In this document: piece after piece, positions 1-6,150 of the stretch | Position numbering within the stretch: the first letter of the stretch is position 1 | How the letters are laid out: every line of letters starts with the position of its first letter | Assembly (NCBI GenBank): GCA_043811005.1 | Contig: JBDRNO010000124.1 | Location: 1 to 11,965, forward strand | Source of the DNA: JBDRNO01 sp043811005 | GTDB lineage: Bacteria; Bacteroidota; Bacteroidia; NORP154 | Length of the DNA: 11,965 nt | Direction of reading: 5' to 3' | Made by a program: the position numbers and the translations under genes | The notes under the pieces: generated by a model | The model's database searches: none | Told to the model about the DNA's origin: nothing | Seen by the model: only the letters and a program-made list of their open reading frames with translations

Positions 1-28
1 TTAATCGTAAGTCATTGAATAGTTTCAT
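1..28 (-). CDS. Possible start of a gene running off the left edge
   Basis: On the minus strand an ATG at 28-26 opens a frame reading MKLFNDLRL and stays open to the window edge. It lies about 150 bp downstream of the permease stop codon, in the same direction. Only nine codons are visible, there is no recognisable ribosome binding site, and no function can be read. It may be a chance start. Confidence 0.2.
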
Positions 29-117
29 GATAATTTTGTATTTTTGTTTTACGGTATAAAGGTAAAACATAAATTATCAAAGTGCAACATAACTTACTAA
101 CAATCAATTGTTTATAA

Positions 118-136
118 TTTATAGACGGACACTAAT
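118..136. repeat. Solo copy of an inverted-repeat end
   Basis: The 19 bases TTTATAGACGGACACTAAT match 17 of 19 positions of 5938-5956, the right outer repeat of the four-helix-bundle element, in the same orientation. No partner end or transposase is seen near it. It looks like a relic of an insertion-type element left just downstream of the permease gene. The element family is not recognised. Confidence 0.45.
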
Positions 137-177
137 TAGTCACATAAAATTTAATTAACTTTCCTTTTTATAATATC

Positions 178-981
178 CTACCTCATACTTCTCACTTCAT
201 ACTTCTTTCCTCCTTCCCGGGAAAGCAATCGTAATGCGATAAAAAATATAAGGCAAACACCAATAAAAACTACCGAAACGGGCCTGGCATATTTTAAGCC
301 GAAAGCGCCGAATCGTTCAAATATCAAGATTGGTGTTACCATTGGATGATATGCTACAATAACAACAGCGCCAAATTCGCTCATGCCGCGGGCAAACATC
401 ATTACGAGACCGGAAATAATGTTTCTCCATGCTAATGGAAGTGAAATGGTGAAAAAGACACGAATAGAAGAGGCGCCTAGATTCAAGGCAGCTTTTTCGA
501 GCCGTTCGGGAACACCTGCAAATCCGTCACGGGCAGCATTTATTAAAAATGGGATACTAACAAAAGCCATTGCCACGGCTATCCCTGCAGGATGACCGAC
601 AAAATTCAACCCGAACAGTGAAGCGGTTTTTCCAATAACAGAATCTCTTGATATAAAACCGAGAATTGCAATACCTGCTGCTGAATGAGGAATGACGATC
701 GGCAGATCAATTATTGCGAGAACCAAACGTTTTAAAGGGAAATTTTTTCGCGCAAGCAAATAGGAGAGAGGTATTGCAGCGACAGCAAAGACGATGGTTG
801 CAAGCATTGAAGTCCATAAAGTAAGCCAAATGCTGTATTGAACTTCTGAATCTTTGGAAGTTTCAATGATTTCAACAGGAGATGTTGCAATAACCAAACC
901 AACAAGGGGGGCAATTATGAAAAGAAGGACAAGCCCTCCTAAGAAAGCAAATAATAAATTTAATGGTTGAAACTTTTTCAT
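178..981 (-). CDS. wtpB: Molybdate/tungstate ABC transporter permease (WtpB/ModB type)
   Basis: Inner-membrane permease that would pass molybdate or tungstate delivered by the adjacent binding protein. Of its 267 residues, several hydrophobic segments are evident: about 8-32, 52-76, 88-110, 130-150, 188-212 and 235-251. The cytoplasmic EAA loop that docks the ATPase is seen at about 163-182, with the expected Ala-Gly pattern (KAALNLGAS). The stretch ARGMSEFGAVVIVAYHPM at 197-214 is typical of the Wtp/Mod permeases. The start codon overlaps the end of the binding-protein gene by 4 bp (978-981), so the two are translationally coupled. No ATPase gene follows in the window; the next 177 bp hold no gene except a possible start at the very edge. 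Family assignment is firm; Mo versus W preference is not readable. Confidence 0.9.
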   Translation of the reverse strand: MKKFQPLNLLFAFLGGLVLLFIIAPLVGLVIATSPVEIIETSKDSEVQYSIWLTLWTSMLATIVFAVAAIPLSYLLARKNFPLKRLVLAIIDLPIVIPHSAAGIAILGFISRDSVIGKTASLFGLNFVGHPAGIAVAMAFVSIPFLINAARDGFAGVPERLEKAALNLGASSIRVFFTISLPLAWRNIISGLVMMFARGMSEFGAVVIVAYHPMVTPILIFERFGAFGLKYARPVSVVFIGVCLIFFIALRLLSREGGKKYEVRSMR

Positions 982-1985
982 TTTTCAGCAAACTTTCTGA
1001 GATTATCAGGTATTTTATCATAAGTATCCGTAGGAGATGGAACCGTTGATGGTTGTCCGTTTTTTTCCATAATAGCTATTCCTTTTTCTTTAGTGAGAAG
1101 AAATGTGACAAATGCTTTTGCCAACTTTTTATTCGGAGCGTCCCTCAAAACCGTTACACCATACACCAAAGGTTCTCCCTTTTTTGTTGTTATTTCCCCC
1201 GGTTTTTTTCCGCTTATATCAATAGTTACAGTAGAATAAAGATCAGTAAACTCTGGATCCTTAAGATTTATTTCATCAGGCAGGATAAGATATTTAAGTT
1301 TGTGTTGCCCAGCAACAGAACGATAGAGAAAAATATAATCTATGGTATTTGATTCAAGGAGTGCTAATAAATCAGTTTCTTTAGGACGAATATAATTTAA
1401 GTCCTTGTTGAGTAATTTTTCTGCAAGCCCTGGTTTGTTATAATAATTTTCAGCTAATTTGGATGTTAAAACGGCTCTGTAGCCGCATGGATCTGAATTA
1501 GGATCTGCCCGTCCGAAAGCAACATCTTCTTTTAATAAAATATCAAACCAATTATCTTTATTAATTTCATTAGCAAAACGTGATTCCTCATGATAGACAA
1601 TAGACATTTCATTACTTGCAAACTTGATATTCCAATCAGCATAACCAGGTATCAGCAAATTATCTATAACTTTATAATCGGCTGAAGCCATAATATCACA
1701 TGACCTTTTTATATCAGTTATTTTCCGGGCACATGCCCTGCTTCCTGCTGATTCCATTATAATATTTACATCAGGATATTCTTTTTTAAATCCTTCGGAT
1801 ATTTCTTTGAAGGGAACAGATAAACTGCCAGCATGAAAAATTATCAGATCACCTGAAATTATTTTTTCTGATTTTGCCTGATTTTTGGCTTTATCATTTT
1901 TATTATTGTTGCAAGCAGTCAAAAATGTAAATAATACAAGAAGAACTGCTGTACTTAATGAGATTCTGTTCATAATTGTTTTCAT
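978..1985 (-). CDS. wtpA: Molybdate/tungstate-binding lipoprotein (WtpA/ModA type)
   Basis: Binding protein that captures molybdate or tungstate in the periplasm and hands it to the permease encoded next to it. The N-terminus is a lipoprotein signal with a lipobox LTAC, giving lipid-modified Cys25, followed by an Asn/Lys-rich linker (26-41). Family motifs are present: FHAGSLS at 50-56, where the first oxyanion-contact serines lie, MESAGSRACARKITD at 77-91, and a later DPNSDPCGYRA stretch. These resemble the archaeal and anaerobe WtpA group more than E. coli ModA. Length (335) is normal for WtpA. The start at 1985 is used; Met5 (1973) is an alternative that keeps the signal peptide. It lies 81 bp after the porin-like gene and overlaps wtpB by 4 bp, so it belongs to the same operon. 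Confidence 0.9.
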   Translation of the reverse strand: MKTIMNRISLSTAVLLVLFTFLTACNNNKNDKAKNQAKSEKIISGDLIIFHAGSLSVPFKEISEGFKKEYPDVNIIMESAGSRACARKITDIKRSCDIMASADYKVIDNLLIPGYADWNIKFASNEMSIVYHEESRFANEINKDNWFDILLKEDVAFGRADPNSDPCGYRAVLTSKLAENYYNKPGLAEKLLNKDLNYIRPKETDLLALLESNTIDYIFLYRSVAGQHKLKYLILPDEINLKDPEFTDLYSTVTIDISGKKPGEITTKKGEPLVYGVTVLRDAPNKKLAKAFVTFLLTKEKGIAIMEKNGQPSTVPSPTDTYDKIPDNLRKFAEK

Positions 1986-2066
1986 AAATGATTTTTGGTG
2001 TTGCCTAACTAATAGTCACCAGACACCCGCTATATATCTTTTTTTTTAATTTGCAAAACGATGTCC

Positions 2067-3344
2067 TTAATTCTTTATAAAAGCCGGTTTAAAGGTTAAC
2101 ATAACAAATGCCCAGTTTGCAAGTTCATTATGATCGCCACCTTTAATTACATTCATTGATTCTTTTGCGAACATTACCGAATAGCCGAATTTTAAATCTA
2201 TTTCGTCACTGTATTTATAATTAAACATTAAATCTACTTCTGACCCAAGGTTCTTATCAATGGCTTTCAATCCCGTACCTGTATAATCAGGGTCAAGAAC
2301 GTTATTGGAAAGAGAGAATGTATGATATGTTGCTGAGGCAGAGGTCTTATCGGAGAACTTATAATCTATTTTTCCATATATATCAATTAATCCTCCACCC
2401 AGGGTATGCTTATCAACAACGGTAAAGTAGTCCATGCTCCCGTAATAGCCGTGTCCTGTACCATAGAGATTGCTAAAAGCATTATTATATGTATTGTTTG
2501 TATCCATGGCATCGTTGCCGGAAAAATAATCTATCCCGGCAGAGGGTTTGATTTTTTCACTCAATTTATATGAAGCTTTAACAGAGAAAAAATTAGAGTT
2601 AATATCTTTCCCTGTTTTATCTTTACCTCCTTGCAGATAAATAGTGCCGTATAAATTTACTTTAGAAGAGTCGTTCTTAAAGCCAATATTTCCTCCATAA
2701 GTTACACGTGTATATACGAAATTGGATGAGCCATGCTTTTGATGACCGTCAGCAAGTTCAATTAATGAAAAATTTAATCCATTACTAAATTCCTTAGAAA
2801 ACCAAAGGAACTGCATTGCTTTATAAAAGTCAACGGGATAGTTACTTTCAAAGTTTTTTAATACATCATTATTATAAGCTAATCCAAAATGTACCTGAAG
2901 TTTTGACTTATCATATTTTAACAACGCCAGATCGTGAGATGAGCCGATATTATTCCAGTTGTTCCATGAAAGGATCCTTTTGTCATCGTATTTTAATTCC
3001 TGACGGCCAAGCTTTAATGAATAATTTTCCGTGAATAGAATTTCACTCCAGGCTTCGTGAACACCAATACCCGGAGAGTCGTTTTTATTTTTGGTTTCAC
3101 CCCAAACCCTTACATCCTGGATCGAAAATTTTACTTTCAGCTTATCTTTTTTATAGTTAAGATTAAGACGGCTTCTTTGAGCAGTGACAAATGCAGGATT
3201 TGTAGTTGAATCTGCCTGGATTTTGTATCCGTCACGATACTCAAACCTTGGCCTAAGCTGACCATCCATTGTAAATTGCGCCTGACTTCCTAAGTAGGAT
3301 AACATTAGTAGAACAGGTAGAATGAATTTCTTTTTTCTATTCAT
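2067..3344 (-). CDS. Outer-membrane beta-barrel, alginate-export-like porin
   Basis: A 425-residue protein with a signal peptide (about 1-22, ending SQA before QFTMDG) and alternating-residue, aromatic-rich beta strands throughout. The early pattern LRPRFEYRDGY, then QRSRLNLNY, QDVRVWGE and LKLGRQELKYDDKRI, is that of the alginate-export outer-membrane family (Alginate_exp type). It ends in a strand reading FVMLTFKPAF, as barrels do. Despite the family name, many members are general outer-membrane channels of unknown substrate. Its ATG overlaps the stop codon of the ModE-like regulator by 4 bp, and wtpA follows 81 bp later. From this context I infer that it admits molybdate/tungstate or another oxyanion, but nothing in the sequence proves the substrate. 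Confidence 0.8.
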   Translation of the reverse strand: MNRKKKFILPVLLMLSYLGSQAQFTMDGQLRPRFEYRDGYKIQADSTTNPAFVTAQRSRLNLNYKKDKLKVKFSIQDVRVWGETKNKNDSPGIGVHEAWSEILFTENYSLKLGRQELKYDDKRILSWNNWNNIGSSHDLALLKYDKSKLQVHFGLAYNNDVLKNFESNYPVDFYKAMQFLWFSKEFSNGLNFSLIELADGHQKHGSSNFVYTRVTYGGNIGFKNDSSKVNLYGTIYLQGGKDKTGKDINSNFFSVKASYKLSEKIKPSAGIDYFSGNDAMDTNNTYNNAFSNLYGTGHGYYGSMDYFTVVDKHTLGGGLIDIYGKIDYKFSDKTSASATYHTFSLSNNVLDPDYTGTGLKAIDKNLGSEVDLMFNYKYSDEIDLKFGYSVMFAKESMNVIKGGDHNELANWAFVMLTFKPAFIKN

Positions 3345-3700
3345 TTTTTCAATCTTTTTAAAAATTCTTTAAATGCCATTTGAACGGAGTTACTAAAATC
3401 CGAATGAAATTGTTCATAAGCTTTTATTAATTTTTTTCCATCCTGAGTTAAAAATGTATTTCCACCGCTTTTACCACCTCTGTGTTTTTCAACAAGAGGA
3501 AAGCCCAGCAAGTTTTTAGTTTTATTAATATCTCCCCATGCTTTGCGATAGCTTATTCCCAGAGTTTCAGCAGCAGCTTTGAGGGACCCCTGCTTATCTA
3601 TTGTTTTTAGTAACAGCCATTTTCCATCACCCATTATGCCTTCACCACCTTTGGATGAAAGCCACAGTTTGTAATTGAAGGTTATATTTGAATATTTCAC
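3341..3700 (-). CDS. ModE-like single-domain transcriptional regulator
   Basis: A 119-residue protein made only of the winged helix-turn-helix domain found at the N-terminus of ModE. The helix-turn-helix is seen at about 38-60 (GSLKAAAETLGISYRKAW), and the wing with its Gly/Lys-rich hairpin at about 70-86 (VEKHRGGKSGGNTFLTQDG). E. coli ModE is roughly twice as long and carries C-terminal molybdate-binding (MOP) domains. These are absent, so this protein either senses the oxyanion differently or works with a separate molbindin. It is first in the operon, overlapping the porin-like gene by 4 bp, and most likely controls the uptake genes. The start is supported by the upstream non-coding region with dyad sequences. 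Single-domain ModE homologues are common in anaerobes. Confidence 0.85.
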   Translation of the reverse strand: MKYSNITFNYKLWLSSKGGEGIMGDGKWLLLKTIDKQGSLKAAAETLGISYRKAWGDINKTKNLLGFPLVEKHRGGKSGGNTFLTQDGKKLIKAYEQFHSDFSNSVQMAFKEFLKRLKK

Positions 3701-3749
3701 TTTATTTTATTGTATCGAAATTTCAATATTTTGTCTTGCAACTAAAGCT

Positions 3750-3800
3750 CTAAAACATTAAATTCCACTAAATTGTTTTTTGTGGGATTTAATGTTTTGG
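3750..3800. promoter_or_regulatory. Long hairpin in the leader of the Mo/W operon
   Basis: Positions 3752-3768 and 3782-3798 are inverted copies (16 of 17 pairs) around a 13-base loop, extended by one wobble and one G-C pair to 3750/3800. It lies 50-100 bp upstream of the ModE-like start codon, between that gene and the small minus-strand gene. On the plus strand it is followed by T-rich DNA, but no plus-strand gene precedes it. It could be an attenuator or leader structure, a terminator for the small gene, or a small mobile repeat. Confidence 0.5.
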
Positions 3801-3832
3801 TGTTTTTGTGGCATTTTTTTTAATGAATTTAC

Positions 3833-3856
3833 TATGTTATATTCTTAGTTAACATA
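3833..3856. promoter_or_regulatory. Dyad TATGTTA-N10-TAACATA, possible operator
   Basis: A perfect 7-bp inverted repeat with a 10-base spacer lies about 130 bp upstream of the ModE-like gene. Spaced T/A-rich dyads are the general form of ModE-type operators, so this is a candidate site for the regulator encoded next to it. The match to any published consensus is only general. In AT-rich DNA a 7-bp dyad can also occur by chance. Confidence 0.3.
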
Positions 3857-3926
3857 TTTTCAACGTAAATCTTAATCAATCTGCGCATATCAGCGTCTGA
3901 CTATATTCATTTCTGCTTTATACATG

Positions 3927-4115
3927 TTAGAAACAACCGAGCTGGCAATTTTTAATTTTAATTTTTTTCTTATTGCATATTATTCCTACTTCAATTGGCT
4001 TAACCTTGAATTGTTCAGCAATTTTAAGTGCATCAATACATTTAATATAAAGACGCCCCTCTTTTTCTTGTGAAGCTTTTAATACTTCATTGATTAATTT
4101 TTCATTTTTACTCAT
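3927..4115 (-). CDS. Small conserved-looking protein ending in NCQLGCF
   Basis: A 62-residue protein with no signal peptide or membrane segment. Residues about 20-50 look like a small helical, helix-turn-helix-like fold (CIDALKIAEQFKVKPIEVGIICNKKKIKIK), followed by a C-terminal tail NCQLGCF with two cysteines three residues apart plus Cys25 and Cys47. From memory, similar short proteins with a (K/N)CQLGCF end occur in anaerobes and are annotated only as hypothetical. I do not know a function. It is transcribed towards the Mo/W operon but separated from it by 226 bp holding a long hairpin. The cysteine pattern would suit metal or redox sensing, which is inference. Confidence 0.65.
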   Translation of the reverse strand: MSKNEKLINEVLKASQEKEGRLYIKCIDALKIAEQFKVKPIEVGIICNKKKIKIKNCQLGCF

Positions 4116-4456
4116 AAGATAATTTTTTAATTAAGGTATTACTCACTATGATAATTGATTTTAACGGTGTTCGTGAATCCTTTGGATTTCGTGAACCCGC
4201 ATTAAAATTCAAAAGACATAATATATTTATTATGGTTTATTATTTTAATCATCATTTGACCGTCAGTAGGTGGATGCGGGTTTCATCATGTATTATTTTA
4301 GCGTTATGTTTGTTGGAACATATCGGGGGCAAAGTAAAGTAAAAACAATTAATAAAACAAAAGAAAAACAATTTCAGATTGTGTATTTTTGTCAACCTGG
4401 ATTCGCAATTTTAGATTATAGAAGTTTTACATCGTAAATCGAAACTACCCTTTTTT
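4116..4456. other. Divergent intergenic region before hemC
   Basis: This 341-bp AT-rich stretch separates the minus-strand small gene from plus-strand hemC. An imperfect hairpin (GTTCGTGAATCC at 4169-4180 against GGATTTCGTGAAC at 4184-4196) is visible. A 64-codon open frame (4148-4342) lies here but has no family resemblance and no clear ribosome site, so it is not called a gene. Promoters for both flanking genes must lie here. Confidence 0.5.
4384..4391 (+). promoter_or_regulatory. Possible -7 promoter element of hemC
   Basis: TATTTTTG fits the Bacteroidota -7 consensus TAnnTTTG and lies 66 bp upstream of the hemC start codon. No convincing TTG at the expected -33 position is seen, so the call is weak. 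Confidence 0.2.
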
Positions 4457-5395
4457 ATGACTTCTCAACGAAAATACATAGTTGCCACACGACCAAGCCT
4501 TTTAGCATATACTCAGACAAAACAGATTGTAGATTTGCTTAAGAAGGAGAATCCCGGTTGTGAATTTGAGATCATTAAATATAGTACAAAAGGTGACAGG
4601 GTTGCAGACAGATCATTAACCGAATTTGGCGGAACGGGTATTTTTGTTAAAGAGTTGGAAAATGCAATTCTGGATAAAAGAGCGGATTTTGCTGTTCATA
4701 GCTTAAAAGATGTGCCAAACGATTTGCCAAAGGATTTGATTTTGGCAGCTTATCCCCAAAGAATAAATCCGCATGATATTTTTTTAACCAATGACGGTAC
4801 TGACCTGAAGGGCATTAAAGAGGGATTTGTTGTGGGTACGGGAAGCCCCCGCAGAAGGATCCAGATTTTTAATCTAAGGGCTGATGCTTCTTTTATGGAT
4901 ATTCGCGGGAATATTGATACCAGAATAAAGAAACTCGATGAGGGGAAATATGATGCTATCATCCTTGCTGCCGCAGGATTGATAAGGTTGGGAAAAGTTT
5001 TTCCTGATAATGCAGAGCTGTCATTTGAAGAGTGTATTCCTGCAATAGGACAGGGAGCTATCGCTTTAGAGTGCAGGATTGATGATAATGAGGCAATTGA
5101 GGTTCTGAGGAAAATAAATCACCCAGAAACAGAGATCGCAGTGACTGCTGAGAGAGTTTTTATGAGAGCTATTGGTGGAGGATGTAAATTTCCCATGGCT
5201 GCTTATGGTGCTATTGAGAATGATATAATAACACTTTATGTAATAGCAGGTGATCTTGGAAGCGGGAAGTATGTAAGGATGACTGATAAGTCATCAGTGA
5301 GCGAAGCCAATATTATGGCTGGAAAGTTGGCAAATAGGTTAAAGGCGGCTTGTTTGGAAGGGAATATTGATCTTTACTCAAGTTTTAATGTTTAA
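4457..5395 (+). CDS. hemC: Hydroxymethylbilane synthase (porphobilinogen deaminase)
   Basis: Cytoplasmic enzyme of tetrapyrrole synthesis. It joins four porphobilinogen units into linear hydroxymethylbilane, the precursor of uroporphyrinogen III. The 312 residues cover the whole family. The catalytic aspartate is Asp85 in HSLKDVPNDLP, VGTGSPRRRIQIF carries the substrate-binding arginines, and IPAIGQGAIALECR is a typical core motif. Cys243 in IGGGCKFPMAAYG is the residue that anchors the dipyrromethane cofactor. All key residues are intact. The first ATG with the natural N-terminus (YIVATRPSLLAYTQT) is at 4457; the usual GTR/GSR is ATR/PS here. No other haem-synthesis gene is adjacent, but the haem-rich cytochromes downstream give an obvious demand for its product. 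Confidence 0.95.
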   Translation: MTSQRKYIVATRPSLLAYTQTKQIVDLLKKENPGCEFEIIKYSTKGDRVADRSLTEFGGTGIFVKELENAILDKRADFAVHSLKDVPNDLPKDLILAAYPQRINPHDIFLTNDGTDLKGIKEGFVVGTGSPRRRIQIFNLRADASFMDIRGNIDTRIKKLDEGKYDAIILAAAGLIRLGKVFPDNAELSFEECIPAIGQGAIALECRIDDNEAIEVLRKINHPETEIAVTAERVFMRAIGGGCKFPMAAYGAIENDIITLYVIAGDLGSGKYVRMTDKSSVSEANIMAGKLANRLKAACLEGNIDLYSSFNV

Positions 5396-5463
5396 ATGCT
5401 CACATTAAATAGAGTCTGTCTATAAAGTCAAAGATTTTTTCAAAAATGGGAATTCCAAATCCT

Positions 5464-5487
5464 AAATTTCAAATCTCAAATCTCAAA
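5464..5487. repeat. Left inner inverted repeat of the four-helix-bundle unit
   Basis: This 24-base word array (AAATYTCAAAT type) is the inverted copy of 5868-5891, with 21 of 24 positions paired. It ends two bases before the ATG that appears to be the ancestral start codon of the ORF at 5490. Confidence 0.6.
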
Positions 5488-5526
5488 AAATGAACTATTA
5501 AGTATGAAAGAGACCTTGGTGAAAGA

Positions 5527-5874
5527 TTGCTGCAGTTTGCGGTGGATGTTATACTGTATCTTCGTACAGTAAAAAATACGCTGGAAATAATGGACATTAA
5601 ACGCCAGCTTATAAAAGCAGTAACATCCACCGGCGCTAATTATGAAGAAGTTCAGGGCGCCATCACAATACCGGATAAAAAATCGAAAATGAGCATATCT
5701 CTAAAGGAAATACGAGAATCTCATTTTTTCCTCAAGGTTTTTCTACGTCTCAAACAGGGCGATACAGGGAAATGCCAACAGTTGGTTAAAGAGGGATCCG
5801 AACTAAAACGCATCCTTGCCTCTATCCTCAACAAATTATCTACCCTATTACTTCTTTTCATCCCCTCTTTGTAA
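5527..5874 (+). CDS. Four-helix-bundle protein (23S rRNA IVP/S23 type), frameshifted start
   Basis: Homologue of the proteins encoded in 23S rRNA intervening sequences, here free-standing. Family features are the N-terminal helix LLQFAVDVILYLRTV, the central KAVTSTGANYEEVQGA, then KMSISLKEIRESHFFLKVF and a last helix LKRILASILNKL. The frame is open upstream to 5494 and encodes KYERDLGER, which belongs to the family but lacks an in-frame ATG. The 5527 start used here is a TTG that would cut this off. Skipping one T at 5499 joins ATG-AAC-TAT (5490-5498) to the frame and gives MNYKYERDLGER, a natural-looking N-terminus. So the gene is probably a recent pseudogene, or a one-base sequence error is present. 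The stop codon lies inside the right inner repeat. Molecular function of the family is not established. Confidence 0.7.
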   Translation: MLQFAVDVILYLRTVKNTLEIMDIKRQLIKAVTSTGANYEEVQGAITIPDKKSKMSISLKEIRESHFFLKVFLRLKQGDTGKCQQLVKEGSELKRILASILNKLSTLLLLFIPSL

Positions 5875-5891
5875 TTTGAGATTTGTAATTT
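5868..5891. repeat. Right inner inverted repeat of the four-helix-bundle unit
   Basis: Inverted partner of 5464-5487 (21 of 24). It also contains an internal direct duplication of TTTGTAATTTGA. The ORF stop codon (5872-5874) lies within it. Confidence 0.6.
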
Positions 5892-5892
5892 G

Positions 5893-5923
5893 ATCCTGAA
5901 CTTGTTTCAGGATGGGACTTTTT
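5893..5923 (+). terminator. Palindrome ATCCTGAA-N5-TTCAGGAT with T-run
   Basis: A perfect 8-bp stem with loop CTTGT (5893-5913) is followed five bases later by TTTTT (5919-5923). It can act as a factor-independent terminator for the four-helix-bundle ORF. The same palindrome is, to my knowledge, a widespread small intergenic repeat in unrelated bacteria, so it may be a dispersed repeat used secondarily as a terminator. Confidence 0.45.
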
Positions 5924-6020
5924 ACTATTTTTATGACATTATGGACGGACACTAATCAATGCGGGATGTCATTTGAAAAAATGTCCAATTTTAGCCCGTT
6001 TTTAGTATATATAAGTGTTC

Positions 6021-6106
6021 TGCGGTATAAATATAAGCATCGGATGGTATTTTGTATTTACGTATTTTATGCTATTGTTTTTATACTGGTACTTTTTCAA
6101 TTTTGA
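6021..6106. repeat. Diverged duplicate of 9026-9152, copy 1
   Basis: Shares in the same order TGCGGTATAA (6021-6030), TATGCTATT (6068-6076) and TACTGGTAC plus TTTTCAATTTTGA (6084-6106, 22 of 23) with 9026-9152. Spacing between blocks differs by indels. This copy ends 44 bp upstream of the 19-haem cytochrome start, so it may carry its promoter or operator. Confidence 0.55.
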
Positions 6107-6111
6107 TATTT

Positions 6112-6128
6112 AAACTTTCCAAAAGTTT
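6112..6128 (+). promoter_or_regulatory. Dyad AAACTTT-CCA-AAAGTTT before the cytochrome gene
   Basis: A perfect 7-bp inverted repeat with a 3-base loop, 22 bp upstream of the 6151 start codon. It may be an operator or an mRNA hairpin. Part of it (6115-6127) is also complementary to 6199-6211 inside the gene. Confidence 0.35.
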
Positions 6129-6150
6129 TATAAATGAGTAACGTAATGAA

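Larger units (their letters stand above)
5408..5956. mobile_element. Decayed insertion-like unit around a four-helix-bundle ORF
   Basis: The ends are imperfect inverted repeats, 5408-5430 and 5934-5956 (18 of 23 paired; the core 5416-5430 against 5934-5948 is 12 of 15). A further copy of the right end lies at 118-136. Inside sit a second inverted-repeat pair (5464-5487 / 5868-5891), the four-helix-bundle ORF and a terminator-like palindrome. There is no transposase, and no clear target duplication is found outside the ends. The reading as a mobile unit is inference from the repeats. Confidence 0.45.

Noticed and set aside
1997..2027. GGTGT...ACACC inverted pair before wtpA as a possible riboswitch
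   Set aside because: Only five base pairs around a 21-base loop with no extension; too weak, and no similarity to the Moco riboswitch.
4148..4342. 64-codon open frame before hemC
   Set aside because: No family resemblance, no ribosome site, unusual composition and an imperfect hairpin at its start; most likely a chance frame in a divergent promoter region.
5382..5407. Target-site duplication at the outer ends of the four-helix-bundle unit
   Set aside because: Only AATGC is shared between the left and right flanks, at unequal distances from the repeat ends; not convincing.
5912..6106. 64-codon open frame after the four-helix-bundle unit
   Set aside because: It runs across the palindrome, the outer inverted-repeat end and the duplicated intergenic segment, so it is composed of repeats rather than a gene.
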